From Pseudoxanthomonas mexicana (lineage in GTDB: Bacteria; Pseudomonadota; Gammaproteobacteria; Xanthomonadales; Xanthomonadaceae), in contig NZ_LSIF01000025.1 in assembly GCF_001556105.1 (NCBI RefSeq), forward strand, positions 62,001 through 126,000: a DNA stretch of 64,000 nt, read 5' to 3'. This document shows, in pieces, positions 40,481-50,542 of the stretch. Below the pieces are notes generated by a model that made no database searches, was not told where the DNA came from, and saw only the letters and a list, made by a program, of their open reading frames with translations. A program made the translations under genes and the position numbers. Within the stretch, counting starts at the first letter, position 1. Every line of letters begins with the position of its first letter.

Positions 40481-40689
40481 TCGACGTTCGGCCAAGGACG
40501 GTCCGAAAAACAAGGCTGGGTTGCGAGAATCCCCCTGCCCTGTCAGATCGATCTAGACGCAACGCAGTGTCGGCGACGTGCAGTACACCGGCGAGCGCAA
40601 GCGTAGGCAACGCGATCGGCTGGGGGCGATGCTGCGCGTTCCCATTCTGCAGCGGTGGTGCGCGCCCGATGAACCAGCCGACGACGCGG

Positions 40690-41049
40690 CCGTGTACGGC
40701 ACGATCGTGGATGCCGCGATCGTTGCCGCGTCCGGTTCCGCCTGGCGGCCAGGGCGGTGGACGGGATCCTGGCATGCGCCAGGCGAAGAAGATCCATCCG
40801 TATCGCGTCGGGATGAAAGCGCGCATCGGTGTGGACGAGCAATCCAGTCCGATGCTCCATGCGGAATGCACCGCAGCCAACGTGGCCGATATCACCCGGA
40901 CGCACGAACCGCTGCGCGGCATGGAAGACATGACGTGCGGCGACAGCGGCCATACCGGTCGCCGAGCGGATGGACCGCCTGTGATCCGGCGCTGCCCGGA
41001 AATGCGCCGGAAACGGCAGATGGGCGAGGAGCCGCGCATGCCGGTGTAG
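40690..41049 (+). mobile_element. IS5-family transposase remnant
   Basis: Pieces of an IS5-type DDE transposase are readable in two frames: YGTIVDAAIVAASGS (first catalytic Asp), then after a frameshift RDPGMRQAKKIHPYRVGMKA, RIGVD, ECTAANVADITRTHEPL and CGDSGH (second Asp position). The N-terminus and the catalytic Glu region are gone, and no terminal inverted repeats are evident. It is an old, inactive copy. Confidence 0.75.
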
Positions 41050-41096
41050 CGGATGAGGCCTCCATCGCCCCCGGGGCCGTGTTGTCCAGAACGCCC

Positions 41097-43913
41097 CTAG
41101 AGGGACTTGAGGAAATCGACCAGTGCTCGGCGTTCCTCGGCACTCATGGCCTCGAAACGCTGCTTCGCCGCAGTCCCCTGCCCGCCGTGCCACAGCACGG
41201 CCTCTTCCAGCGTGGCTGCGCGGCCATCGTGCAGATAGCGCACGTTGGGATCGATCGTCGCGGCCAGGCCCAGGCCCCACAGCGGTGGCGTGCGCCATTC
41301 GCGTGCGGTGGCGCGGCCTTCGATGTAGGTGTCGGCCAGCTCCGGACCCATGTCGTGCAGCAGCAGATCGCTATAGGGACGGATGGTCTGGTAGCGCAGT
41401 TCGACGAACCGGTGGTGGCCGGTGCGCAACTCGGGCACATGGCACGTGCTGCAGCGCGCCGCCTCGAACAGCTGCGCACCGCGCTTGACACGCAACTGGC
41501 GCGCACGCGCCTGCGCATCCTGCTCCAACGGATTATCGAAATCGCGCCGCGGCGGCACGCCCAGCAGGCTCAGGTAGAGCGTGGTCTGGTGGATGTCGGC
41601 GGCGGTCAGCTTCGCACTGCCGGTGTCGACCTGCGCGCAGGCCGTACCCTGGCTGCCGCGCGCGCATTCCAGCGACGACATCAGTGGCGACGTCACGCCC
41701 ATGTCGGTGTTGAACGCCAGCGAGGCCTGCTGTTCGAGCGTTGCAGCCGCCGCCTTCCAGCCGAACCGGCCCACGCGACTGACGCCGGCATCGCGCGCGT
41801 CGGCGACGATCTGCAACCGGCCCGCGACACCGTCTGGATCGCCCTGTTGCGAAAGCGCCAGCCGTTCCAGTTGCTGCTCGGGCACCGCCTCCAGCAGACC
41901 CAGGCCAACGAGGGAAGGCGCCACGCGCACCGACAGCGCGGTCGGCAAAGCCAGCGGCTGGCCGGCGCGATCACGCAGGGCATAGTTCGGCCGACGCAGC
42001 GTGTAGCCCGTGCCGTCGGCATAACGACCCGGCACTTCGGTATAGCCGGTGAGGACCAGTTCGGCTTCGCGGCCATCGACATTGGCGCCCGCCTCGCGGT
42101 ACGTGCCCTGCTGCAACCTCAGGCCAAAGCGTGTATCCGGCGCCTGCATGCCCACGCCCGCCGCGCCGACGAACACACCCAGCCGGTTCAGCGGTGTACC
42201 GACCACTGGCGAGCTGCGGCCATTGCCCGTGTGGCAGTCCACGCAGCGCGTCTGCGAAAAGGCCGGCGCGCTCTTGCCGGCATGCGCGGCGAAGACCGTG
42301 TTGCTTTCTTCCGAGTGGCGGCCACTGACGAAGGAAGTATGGATCAACCGGCGCCCTTCCGCCCACGGCTGCATGTTGTAGCCGGCGATGTTGTGCGAGG
42401 CCTGCTGCAACATGCGGAACGGCTCGCTGGACGTGTCTTCGTGCAGCGTCATCGATGGGCCGGCCGACAGTGCCTCCGACGGCATCGCCAGCGAATCCAG
42501 CGGGCGCTGCACGCCGTAACCCGGACCGCGGTACCACGACACGATGCCATGCGATCCGGCGCGGTAGACCAGCGCCTCGGCGTAGTAGTTGAAGCGGCCG
42601 ATGAGGTCCGGGTTGCCCGCCAGGAAGATGCCCAGCTCGAACTCCACCAGGTCGCCTTTTCGCAGCGGGCGATGGGCCTCGTTGGCGGCGGTGCGGATCT
42701 CCTTCACCAGCACGAAGGCGTTGCCCGGCGCACCCGCCGGCGGTGTGTAATTGCTGTTGGGGTCCTGGCCAAGTTGCGCGTAGTTGGCGAGCGGCGTCTG
42801 TGCCGCCACGCCACCCGGCAGCACCTTCATGCCGCCGTTGTCAGCGTACAGCGCCACCGAGGTCGGCTCCAGCGGGTCCTCGCTGCGCCGGCCGATGTAG
42901 CCGTGGCGGAAATTGGTGCCGTACCAGTAGTGCTGCGGCTTCACCACCAGGGTCAGCACGCGCTGTTCGCCGGAGGTGCCGGGCACGGCATCGTCGTAGA
43001 CGAGGATCTCGTGCGTGCGCCGTTCGAAGTACTGCGGTGGGAACACCTGGTAGCTGTCGTCGACGATGGGCTCGCGCGCGTGGCGATCGCGGACGCGACC
43101 GCCGACATGGGTCACCAGCGTGCCGTCGTCCTGGGTGTACTGGACCGGCGCCGCATCGTCCGGCCACAGCAGCGGCTGATAGGTAGCGGAGGGAGGCACC
43201 GGGCGCGGCGGCGGGATCAACGGCTGCGAGCCGTTCTCGCGCACCGGCAACGGTTCACCCGCACCCAGGTGGAACTGCTGGGCCGGTACCGCCGCACAGG
43301 CGATCTGCTCGACGGCAGCGCCTGCCGTCGTCGTGGCGCCGGCAATGCCCAGGCACTTGCCGCTGTTGACGTTGACGATGCGGTAGCGGTCGCTGGCATC
43401 GATCCGTTGCAGGCGGAAACGCTGCGCGCCGCTGCCGTTGTCGTCCCACTGCTGCACGATGACGTTGTCGGCGACGGACGCGGCGGGAATGTCGGCCGAT
43501 TTCTGCGAGTGCAGGTTGCGCAGGCGGTACTGGCCAGCCGCAGGCTCGCTGATATCGAAGAACTGCCGGTGCAGCGTGGGATCGCAGGCCGATTGCACCA
43601 GCGGCGTGCCGTTGGCGGTACTGCCGTCGCGGATCTCGATGCACAGCCCGCTCGGTACGCTGGCGATGCGGTAGCGCCCCGGCGGCACCGGATCGACGTT
43701 GATGTTCTGCGGTGGCGCCGCCTGCGGTTCGGCGGCGGCCGCCGTCGCGCCGCTGGCCATCATCTGTCCGGAGGCGGACACGGAACGCGCACTGCTCCAG
43801 AACGGTGCATCACGCGCTTCGTCGGACGGCGCGGAGCACGCCGCCAGCAACATGGCGACCAGCAAGGACAGCACCGGCGCGCGACGGCACCGGACAAACG
43901 CGTGGGAATACAT
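41097..43913 (-). CDS. Di-haem oxidoreductase family lipoprotein with ricin-type lectin domain
   Basis: 938 residues from ATG 43913. A lipoprotein signal ends VAMLLAACSAP. Residues about 75-225 form a ricin B-like trefoil (GLCIEIRDGSTANGTP, HRQFFDI, AQRFRL, GKCLGIAG, AQQFHLG). The C-terminal half is of the di-haem oxidoreductase (DUF1111) type: haem sites RCVDCH (about residue 556) and RCSTCH (about 819), HDMGPELAD, REWRTPPLWGLGL and YLHDGRAATLEEAVLWHG. The frame stays open further upstream, but that part lies in the neighbouring exonuclease gene. It probably transfers electrons at a surface bound to glycans. Confidence 0.88.
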   Translation of the reverse strand: MYSHAFVRCRRAPVLSLLVAMLLAACSAPSDEARDAPFWSSARSVSASGQMMASGATAAAAEPQAAPPQNINVDPVPPGRYRIASVPSGLCIEIRDGSTANGTPLVQSACDPTLHRQFFDISEPAAGQYRLRNLHSQKSADIPAASVADNVIVQQWDDNGSGAQRFRLQRIDASDRYRIVNVNSGKCLGIAGATTTAGAAVEQIACAAVPAQQFHLGAGEPLPVRENGSQPLIPPPRPVPPSATYQPLLWPDDAAPVQYTQDDGTLVTHVGGRVRDRHAREPIVDDSYQVFPPQYFERRTHEILVYDDAVPGTSGEQRVLTLVVKPQHYWYGTNFRHGYIGRRSEDPLEPTSVALYADNGGMKVLPGGVAAQTPLANYAQLGQDPNSNYTPPAGAPGNAFVLVKEIRTAANEAHRPLRKGDLVEFELGIFLAGNPDLIGRFNYYAEALVYRAGSHGIVSWYRGPGYGVQRPLDSLAMPSEALSAGPSMTLHEDTSSEPFRMLQQASHNIAGYNMQPWAEGRRLIHTSFVSGRHSEESNTVFAAHAGKSAPAFSQTRCVDCHTGNGRSSPVVGTPLNRLGVFVGAAGVGMQAPDTRFGLRLQQGTYREAGANVDGREAELVLTGYTEVPGRYADGTGYTLRRPNYALRDRAGQPLALPTALSVRVAPSLVGLGLLEAVPEQQLERLALSQQGDPDGVAGRLQIVADARDAGVSRVGRFGWKAAAATLEQQASLAFNTDMGVTSPLMSSLECARGSQGTACAQVDTGSAKLTAADIHQTTLYLSLLGVPPRRDFDNPLEQDAQARARQLRVKRGAQLFEAARCSTCHVPELRTGHHRFVELRYQTIRPYSDLLLHDMGPELADTYIEGRATAREWRTPPLWGLGLAATIDPNVRYLHDGRAATLEEAVLWHGGQGTAAKQRFEAMSAEERRALVDFLKSL

Positions 43914-44138
43914 CGGGCACCGACTCCGTGGGGGACGCGTGGGGAACGTCGGCAGCACGTTCGCTTCTTTCCCCGAAGCGAACACGCGCCATCCGATGGC
44001 AGGACGCGGCATCGTCGCAGAGACGCGCCTCACGCCGCTGTGACCTTCGCCGCACAACCGATACGGACCGATCACCCGACGCGATGACCTTCGCACTGCT
44101 TCACCGCCCCTGTACGCGACATTGCGCAGTCTGCTGGC

Positions 44139-45140
44139 ATGACGGCGACCCGAGGCGACCTCATCGTGCTGCGCCCCGAGGGCATGTACTGCCCGGCGGG
44201 CGATTTCTACATCGATCCCTGGCGTCCCGTCGAGACTGCGGTCATCACGCATGGCCATGGCGACCACGCGCGCATCGGCATGGCGCGCTACCACGCCGCC
44301 AGCGACGGCATGCCGATACTGCGCTGGCGCCTGGGCGAACAGGAATTCCACCCGCATGCCTACGGCGAATCGTTCCAGTTGGGGAGCGCGCGGGTGTCGC
44401 TGCATTCCGCCGGGCACGTGCTGGGCTCGGCACAGGTGCGGATAGACGTGGAAGGCGAGGTGTGGGTGGCATCGGGCGACTACAAGCGACAACACGACCC
44501 CACCTGCCCCGCCTTCGAGGTCGTGCCCTGCAACGTATTCATCACCGAAGCGACCTTCGCCCTGCCCGTCTACCGCTGGCCCGACACCCATGACGAGGTC
44601 GGGCGCATCGTCGAGTGGCGACGCGCCTGCGCGGCACGCGGGCGTACCGTCGTGCTGTACGCCTATGCGCTGGGAAAAGCGCAGCGCATCCTGGCTGAAC
44701 TGGCGCGCTTCGACGAACCGCCGGTCTTCCTGCATGGCGCGGTCGATACCGGCGTGCAGGTGTATCGCCAGGCCGGCATCGAGCTGATTGCCACCGAGCC
44801 GGTCGGCGAACAGCCCAAGGGCAAGGACTACGCCGGTCGGCTGGTGATCGCGCCACCGTCGGCCGCAGGATCGACGTGGACGCGCCGCTTCCGCGACGCC
44901 GAGCACGGCTTCGCCTCCGGTTGGATGCGCTTGCGCGGCAACCGTCGTCGCCGCAACTACGATCGTGGCTTTGTCGTATCCGATCACGCCGACTGGCCAG
45001 CGTTGCTGGACACCATCGAGCAGACGGGCGCGAAGCGCATCATCGCCACCCACGGCAGCACCGATGCGCTGATCCGGCATCTTCGCGAGCGCGGTTGCGA
45101 CGCGCAGGCGTTCTCCACCGGCTTCGGTGCCGGGGAATGA
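44139..45140 (+). CDS. Ligase-associated DNA damage response exonuclease (MBL/beta-CASP)
   Basis: 333 residues. The metallo-beta-lactamase core shows ITHGHGDHARIG, and the beta-CASP part shows AGHVLGSAQVRIDVEGEVWV, SGDYKRQHDPTCPAFE and FVVSDHADWPALL. This family processes DNA ends and is found with an ATP-dependent ligase, an Lhr helicase and PdeM. It is the first gene of that operon and its stop overlaps the ligase start by four bases (ATGA). The 225 bases before it are non-coding and should carry the promoter. Confidence 0.92.
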   Translation: MTATRGDLIVLRPEGMYCPAGDFYIDPWRPVETAVITHGHGDHARIGMARYHAASDGMPILRWRLGEQEFHPHAYGESFQLGSARVSLHSAGHVLGSAQVRIDVEGEVWVASGDYKRQHDPTCPAFEVVPCNVFITEATFALPVYRWPDTHDEVGRIVEWRRACAARGRTVVLYAYALGKAQRILAELARFDEPPVFLHGAVDTGVQVYRQAGIELIATEPVGEQPKGKDYAGRLVIAPPSAAGSTWTRRFRDAEHGFASGWMRLRGNRRRRNYDRGFVVSDHADWPALLDTIEQTGAKRIIATHGSTDALIRHLRERGCDAQAFSTGFGAGE

Positions 45141-46729
45141 AGGCGTTCGCCGCCCTGTACCAGGTGCTGGAACACAGCACTGGCACGCTCGACAAGCGGG
45201 CGGCCATCGCCGACTACGTACGCCAGGTGCCACGCGCCGACGCCGCTTGGGGGCTGTGGCTGCTGGCGGGCAACAAGCTGCGCCGCGTCGCCGCAAGCGG
45301 TGAGCTGCGTACCTGGTGCGGCGAGGTTGCCGGGCTACCCGCATGGCTGGTCGACGACAGCTATTCGCACGTGGGCGACCTGGCGGAGACGCTGGCGCTG
45401 CTGCTTCCTCCCACGTCGTCGCCTGACGCGAATCTGCCGTTGCATGTGTGGATCGAACAGCGGCTGCTGCCGGTCACCGGTGCGGATGCGGAGACGCGGC
45501 AGCGCACGGTGATGGATGCGTGGGCACAGCTGCCCGAGGACGAACGCCTGGTGTTCAACAAGCTGCTGACGGGCGCGCTGCGCGTCGGCGTATCGCTGCG
45601 GCTGGTGCAACAGGCGCTGGCCGATCTCTCCGGGGTTCCCATCGCCCTGCTCGCCCAGCGCATGCTGGGCGACTGGCCGCCGACGCCGGACTTCCTCGCT
45701 TCGTTGCTGTCCCCGGAGGTGCAGCAGAGCGACCGGGAGCAGCCTTATCCCTTCTTCCTGGCCTCGCCCGTGGACGTCGCGGTCGAGCAACTGGGCGATG
45801 TCGACGAATGGCTGCTGGAATGGAAATGGGACGGCATCCGCCTGCAGATCATCCGTCGGCGGGACGAAGTCGCGCTGTGGTCGCGCGGTGAGGAACGGCT
45901 GGATGGCCGCTTTCCCGAGATCGAAATGGCGGCGCAGGCCCTGCCGCAGGATGCGGTGATCGACGGCGAACTGCTGGCCTGGGACGAAGGCGATGCACCC
46001 CTCCCCTTCTCCGCGTTGCAGACGCGTATCCAGCGCCTGCGCCCCGGCGCCAAGCATCTGGCGGCCGCCCCGGCGCGCGTGCTGGCGTACGACCTGCTGG
46101 AACTGGATGGCGAAGACCTGCGTGAATCGCCACTGGAGATCCGCCGACAGCGCCTGCGCGATCTCCTCGATGCGACCGCTGACCCCCGCCTGATGCTGTC
46201 GCCTGGCATACACGTCGGGACGTGGAATGAAGCAGCCGCCTTGCGTGAGACGTCGCGCGACCGTGGGGTGGAAGGACTGATGCTGAAACGCCTCGCATCG
46301 CCTTACCGCAGTGGCCGGCGACGCGGCGACTGGTGGAAGTGGAAGGTCGATCCACTGACCATCGATGCGGTGCTGCTCTATGCCCAAGCGGGCCACGGCC
46401 GCCGCAGCACGCTGTATACCGACTACACGTTCGGCGTGTGGAACGATGCCGATGAACTGGTGCCGGTGGCCAAGGCCTATTCCGGCCTCGGCGACAAGGA
46501 CATCCTCGCGCTCGACCAGTGGATCCGCACGCACACGCGCGAACGGTTCGGCCCGGTACGCTCGGTCGCCGCGGAGCTGGTGTTCGAACTGGGCTTCGAG
46601 GGCGTCAACATCAGCAGCCGGCACAAGTCGGGCATCGCGGTCCGCTTCCCCCGCATCCTGCGCTGGCGCCATGACAAACGCGCTGCCGATGCGGATCGAT
46701 TGCAGACGCTCCAGGCGCTGGCGCGATGA
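45137..46729 (+). CDS. ATP-dependent DNA ligase (ligase-associated DNA repair)
   Basis: 530 residues. Motif I with the AMP-accepting Lys is LEWKWDGIRLQII at about residue 230. Later motifs are DGELLAWDEG (III), EGLMLKR (IV) and WWKWKVDP (V). The N-terminal 200 residues form the DNA-binding domain found in LigB/LigC-like bacterial ligases, and an OB domain closes the protein. It seals nicks made during repair, in addition to the NAD-dependent LigA. The start ATG 45137 overlaps the exonuclease stop, and its own stop overlaps lhr. Confidence 0.93.
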   Translation: MKAFAALYQVLEHSTGTLDKRAAIADYVRQVPRADAAWGLWLLAGNKLRRVAASGELRTWCGEVAGLPAWLVDDSYSHVGDLAETLALLLPPTSSPDANLPLHVWIEQRLLPVTGADAETRQRTVMDAWAQLPEDERLVFNKLLTGALRVGVSLRLVQQALADLSGVPIALLAQRMLGDWPPTPDFLASLLSPEVQQSDREQPYPFFLASPVDVAVEQLGDVDEWLLEWKWDGIRLQIIRRRDEVALWSRGEERLDGRFPEIEMAAQALPQDAVIDGELLAWDEGDAPLPFSALQTRIQRLRPGAKHLAAAPARVLAYDLLELDGEDLRESPLEIRRQRLRDLLDATADPRLMLSPGIHVGTWNEAAALRETSRDRGVEGLMLKRLASPYRSGRRRGDWWKWKVDPLTIDAVLLYAQAGHGRRSTLYTDYTFGVWNDADELVPVAKAYSGLGDKDILALDQWIRTHTRERFGPVRSVAAELVFELGFEGVNISSRHKSGIAVRFPRILRWRHDKRAADADRLQTLQALAR

Positions 46730-49185
46730 CACCGCGCGCGCGTCTGGATCAGTGGTTTACCGCGCGGGGATGGACGCCGCTGCCTTTCCAGCGGCAGGCA
46801 TGGCGTCACTATCTGGCCGGCGACTCGGGGTTGATCCATACGCCGACCGGCAGCGGCAAGACACTGGCGGCGTTTGGCGGCCCCCTGCTGGAGGCGCTGG
46901 TGGAGAACGCCAAGACCGCACTCCCCACCAGCCGTCGCGCACGCGCGCCACGTCCGCTGCGTGTGCTGTGGATCACGCCGCTGCGCGCGCTCGCTGCGGA
47001 CACGACGCGTGCACTATCCGAGACCGCCGACGCACTGGGCTTGCCGTGGGCCGTCGCGCAACGCACCGGCGACGCCAGCGCACGCGACAAGCGGCTGGCA
47101 CGCGGCGGCGAGCTGGACGTGCTGGTCACCACGCCGGAATCACTGTCGCTGCTGCTGAGCTATCCGGAGACGGCGCCGATGTTCGCCGACCTGCGCTGTG
47201 TCGTGGTCGACGAGTGGCACGAATTGATGGGCAGCAAGCGTGGCGTGCAGACGCAGTTGGCGCTGTCACGCCTGCGCCGCTGGTCGCCCTCGCTGCGCAC
47301 CTGGGGACTGTCGGCGACGCTGGGCAATCTGGATGAGGCCTGCCGTGCGTTGCTGCCGCCCGGCGTTGCGCCGCACGTCCTGTCAGGCGCACGCCCGCGG
47401 ACCATGACGCTGGAAACCCTGCTGCCTGCGGATGTCGTGCGGTTCCCGTGGAGCGGACACCTCGGGTTGAGCCAGCTTGCGGGCGTGCTGGAACGGCTGT
47501 TCACCGTGCGCACCAGCCTGCTGTTCACCAACACCCGAGCCCATGCCGAGCTGTGGCACCAGGCATTGGCGTCGGTGTGGCCGGAAGATGCCTCCACCCT
47601 GGCGCTGCATCACGGCTCGCTCGATCCCGCGGTGCGCCACCAGGCGGAAGCCGGTTTGCGCGATGCGAGCCTGCGCTGCGTGGTCGCCACCTCCAGCCTG
47701 GATCTCGGCGTCGACTTCCCGTCGGTCGACCAGGTGGTCCAGATCGGCAGCCCGAAAGGCGTGGCGCGACTGCTGCAGCGTGCCGGACGCGCGCGCCATC
47801 GTCCGGGGGAGACCGGGCACGTCCTCTGCGTGCCGACGCATGCGCTGGAACTGGCGGAGTACGCCGCAACGCGCACGGCGATCGCGGACGGCGTGGTCGA
47901 GACACGGCGGCCGCCCCGGCTGCCGCTGGACGTGCTGGCGCAGCACTGCGTCACCGTCGCGCTGGGCGGTGGCTTCGAGGCGGATGCGCTGTTCGAGGAG
48001 GTGCGTACCACCGACGCGTTCGCCTCCCTCGACGCTGCCACGTGGCAGCGCGTGATCGACTTCATCGTGCGCGGCGGCGATGCGCTGGAGCACTATCCCG
48101 AATACCGGCGCGTGGTACGCGACGCCGATGGCGTGCATCGCGTGCATGACCGCACGGTGGCGCTCCGTCATCGCCTGTCGATCGGCACCATCGCCAGCGA
48201 CGGCAATGTCGCGGTCAAGTTCCTCCGCGGCGGCGGACTCGGCTCGGTGGAAGAAGCCTTCCTCAGCCGCCTTCGTCCCAGGGATCGCTTCCGCTTCGCG
48301 GGTCGACTGCTCGAACTGGTCAAGTTGCAGGACATGACCGCCTACGTCCGCCTGGTCAAGCAGGGGGACGGCATCGTGCCGCGCTGGATGGGCGGACGTA
48401 TGCCGCTGTCGTCGCGCCTGGCGGCACAGGTGCAGGAGACACTGGCAAACGATCGCCATTCGCCGGAGATGCAGGCCTTGCAGCCACTGCTGGCCGTGCA
48501 GGAACGCCTGAGTCGTGTTCCTTCGCCGGGCCTGCTGCTGATGGAACTGGTCCGCCGTCGCGACGGCCAACACCTCTTCGTCTTCCCGTTCGCGGGCCGT
48601 CGTGCGCACGAAGGACTTGCCGCGTTGCTCGCCTGGCGCCTGGGGCAACGCGAAGCGAATACGTTTTCGCTGTCCGCCAACGATCTCGGCTTCATGCTGT
48701 CGCCGCAGGTGCCGCTGACGGTGGATGCGGACCTGCTGCATGGGCTGCTGACACCCGACGGCCTGATCGACGATCTCGCCCGGGGCGCCAACCTGGGCGA
48801 ACTGGCGCGCCGGCAGTTCCGCGGTATCGCACGCGTGGCTGGATTGCTGCCGCCGTCCTTGCCTGGCCGGATGCCGCGCAGCCTGCGGCAACTGCAGGCA
48901 TCGAGCGGTCTGTTGTTCGATGTACTGTCGCAGCACGATCCCGATCACCTGCTGCTCGCCCTTGCCCGTCGCGAAGCACTGGAGGACGACCTGCAGGTGG
49001 CCGGGATGGACGCGCTGCTGAGCCGGCTGCGCGCAGGCACCGCGGCATTGGAACGACCCGAGAGCCTGACGCCGCTGGCCTTCCCGTTATGGGCCGACGG
49101 CATGCGCGCGCAGCTCAGTACCGAGGCGTGGCACGTGCGTGTGCGCCGCGCCGCCGAGCAACTGGAACGACGACATGCACGCTAG
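46726..49185 (+). CDS. lhr: Ligase-associated DEXH-box helicase, Lhr core type
   Basis: 819 residues. Helicase motifs: HTPTGSGKTLAAF (I), LWITPLRALAAD (Ia), VVVDEWHEL (II, the DEWH form seen in this operon), GLSATLGN (III), LLFTNTRAHAE (IV), VVATSSLDLGVDF (V) and LQRAGRARHRPG (VI). The long C-terminal part holds the winged helix and Lhr-specific domain. It unwinds DNA or RNA-DNA hybrids. The ATGA junction with the ligase gene and the overlap with pdeM make a tightly coupled operon. Confidence 0.94.
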   Translation: MTPRARLDQWFTARGWTPLPFQRQAWRHYLAGDSGLIHTPTGSGKTLAAFGGPLLEALVENAKTALPTSRRARAPRPLRVLWITPLRALAADTTRALSETADALGLPWAVAQRTGDASARDKRLARGGELDVLVTTPESLSLLLSYPETAPMFADLRCVVVDEWHELMGSKRGVQTQLALSRLRRWSPSLRTWGLSATLGNLDEACRALLPPGVAPHVLSGARPRTMTLETLLPADVVRFPWSGHLGLSQLAGVLERLFTVRTSLLFTNTRAHAELWHQALASVWPEDASTLALHHGSLDPAVRHQAEAGLRDASLRCVVATSSLDLGVDFPSVDQVVQIGSPKGVARLLQRAGRARHRPGETGHVLCVPTHALELAEYAATRTAIADGVVETRRPPRLPLDVLAQHCVTVALGGGFEADALFEEVRTTDAFASLDAATWQRVIDFIVRGGDALEHYPEYRRVVRDADGVHRVHDRTVALRHRLSIGTIASDGNVAVKFLRGGGLGSVEEAFLSRLRPRDRFRFAGRLLELVKLQDMTAYVRLVKQGDGIVPRWMGGRMPLSSRLAAQVQETLANDRHSPEMQALQPLLAVQERLSRVPSPGLLLMELVRRRDGQHLFVFPFAGRRAHEGLAALLAWRLGQREANTFSLSANDLGFMLSPQVPLTVDADLLHGLLTPDGLIDDLARGANLGELARRQFRGIARVAGLLPPSLPGRMPRSLRQLQASSGLLFDVLSQHDPDHLLLALARREALEDDLQVAGMDALLSRLRAGTAALERPESLTPLAFPLWADGMRAQLSTEAWHVRVRRAAEQLERRHAR

Positions 49186-49822
49186 CCAGGCGATCGAGCT
49201 GGCGGGAGAGCGGGTGCAGTTGCTGGCGGAGCGCGCCCTGTTCTGGCCGGCGCAGTCGCTGCTGCTGATCGCCGACCTGCATCTGGGCAAAGGCGAAGCA
49301 CTGCGTCGCGGCGGCATCGCGGTGCCACGCGGCGGCACCCGGGACGACCTGCAACGGCTGCAGGCACTGCTTGAGCAGACACGGGCTCACGAGCTGTACG
49401 TGCTGGGCGACTTCCTCCACGGTGCCGTGACCAACGGCGCGTGGCAGGAGGAATGGCGTGCGTGGCGGATGCACCATGCGGATACGCGCATTGCCGTGGT
49501 GGCGGGCAATCACGACCGGCAGCTGCAGCGCCATGCTGCGGACTGGGATCTCGAACTCACGGTCGAGGGCGTGCAGCGTGGTCCATTCGAACTGCGCCAT
49601 GTGCCACGCACGGGATCACGGCACGTCATCGCCGGGCACCTGCATCCGCGCCTGCGCTATCCCGGACTGCCGGGACGCTGGCCGGCGTTCTGGTTGCGGT
49701 CGGGCCTGAGCATCCTGCCAGCGTTCTCGCGCTTCACCGGCGGGTTGGACGCACGACGGGCGGAAGGAGACCGCTGCATCGCATGCCTGGATGGGCTCGT
49801 CGCGGAACTCCCATCGCGGTGA
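49175..49822 (+). CDS. pdeM: Ligase-associated DNA damage response endonuclease PdeM
   Basis: 215 residues from ATG 49175, inside the last codons of lhr. Calcineurin-like phosphoesterase motifs are complete: LLIADLHLGKGEALRR (DxH), YVLGDFLHG (GD), VVAGNHDRQL (GNHD) and VIAGHLHPRLRY (GHxHP). It is the metal-dependent nuclease of the four-gene repair set. An in-frame upstream start at 49139 would make a much longer overlap and is less likely. Confidence 0.92.
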   Translation: MHASQAIELAGERVQLLAERALFWPAQSLLLIADLHLGKGEALRRGGIAVPRGGTRDDLQRLQALLEQTRAHELYVLGDFLHGAVTNGAWQEEWRAWRMHHADTRIAVVAGNHDRQLQRHAADWDLELTVEGVQRGPFELRHVPRTGSRHVIAGHLHPRLRYPGLPGRWPAFWLRSGLSILPAFSRFTGGLDARRAEGDRCIACLDGLVAELPSR

Positions 49823-49876
49823 CAAGATCCGGACGATGGCGTGGGTTCGCCGCCCCGCTGCCGACGATACGTCGCC

Positions 49877-50239
49877 TCAGTTCCGCGATGCCAGTTCCTC
49901 GATCAGCTTGCAGACCGTCGCGCGCTTCTTCGCGGGCAGGTTGCGGACGGCCTCCAGCACGCGGACCTCGATGTCGTCGACGGCGTACTCGATCGCGACC
50001 GCGGGCACTTCGATCTGGGGACATTCGGCCGCGTTGCCGCGACCGGTCGCGAGCCACTCGAAGGGCACGCGCGTGGCGACCGAGACGGTCGCCAGGTGCT
50101 CGACGCTGGGATGCGTTCCGCCATCCCGCTCCCACTGCGCCACGGCACTGCGGTTGACGCCCACTTCCTTCGCAAGTTGGCTCTGCGAGAGCTTGGCGAG
50201 CACGCGCGCCCGTCGAATACGCATGGCAATCGTCGTCAT
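49877..50239 (-). CDS. XRE-family transcriptional regulator
   Basis: 120 residues from ATG 50239, which has AAGAAGG just upstream. The helix-turn-helix is RIRRARVLAKLSQSQLAKEV, then GVNRSAVAQWERDGGTHPSV. The C-terminal half is acidic, without a known sensor domain. It diverges from the secreted-protein operon at 50543 and converges with pdeM, so it may regulate the former. A longer open frame upstream (to 50392) lacks a ribosome site. Confidence 0.85.
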   Translation of the reverse strand: MTTIAMRIRRARVLAKLSQSQLAKEVGVNRSAVAQWERDGGTHPSVEHLATVSVATRVPFEWLATGRGNAAECPQIEVPAVAIEYAVDDIEVRVLEAVRNLPAKKRATVCKLIEELASRN

Positions 50240-50542
50240 CCGGCCTTCTTCCATCCCTTGGCGTAAGCGCTTCTTACGACGAAGCGAATCTAACCCCAGC
50301 TTGTCCGCTATCTCTAACGGGTGGATCAGGCATCGATGCTTCTTCGATGCCGCCTTCGCTGGTGTCAGGACTACTAACGCGTTTCGCCGCATTGCGTCAT
50401 TGCAGCCCCCTGTCGAATCACATTAGTAAGCTCTCCAGCATCACGCAACCCCCATCGAGGTATCTCGATTTACGTAACGGGACCGCGGGATCTGAAAACG
50501 TAACGGCAAACGACCGCACATCGACTACTCAGGGGTAGGTGG
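50240..50542. promoter_or_regulatory. Divergent intergenic region with palindrome and CGTAACGG repeats
   Basis: No gene is present. A perfect palindrome, ATCGAG-GTAT-CTCGAT, lies at 50454-50469. CGTAACGG occurs at 50473-50480 and again at 50499-50506. ACTAACG and CTAACGG occur further left, near 50312 and 50372. These are candidate sites for the XRE regulator and for the promoter of the gene at 50543. Confidence 0.4.

Noticed and set aside
40578..44087. 1169-codon open frame opposite the di-haem oxidoreductase
   Set aside because: It shadows a gene with clear haem and lectin motifs. Only its first part overlaps real IS5 transposase residues.
43914..45344. N-terminal extension of the di-haem oxidoreductase frame by about 475 codons
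   Set aside because: The extension is antisense to the exonuclease gene, whereas ATG 43913 is followed by a proper lipoprotein signal.
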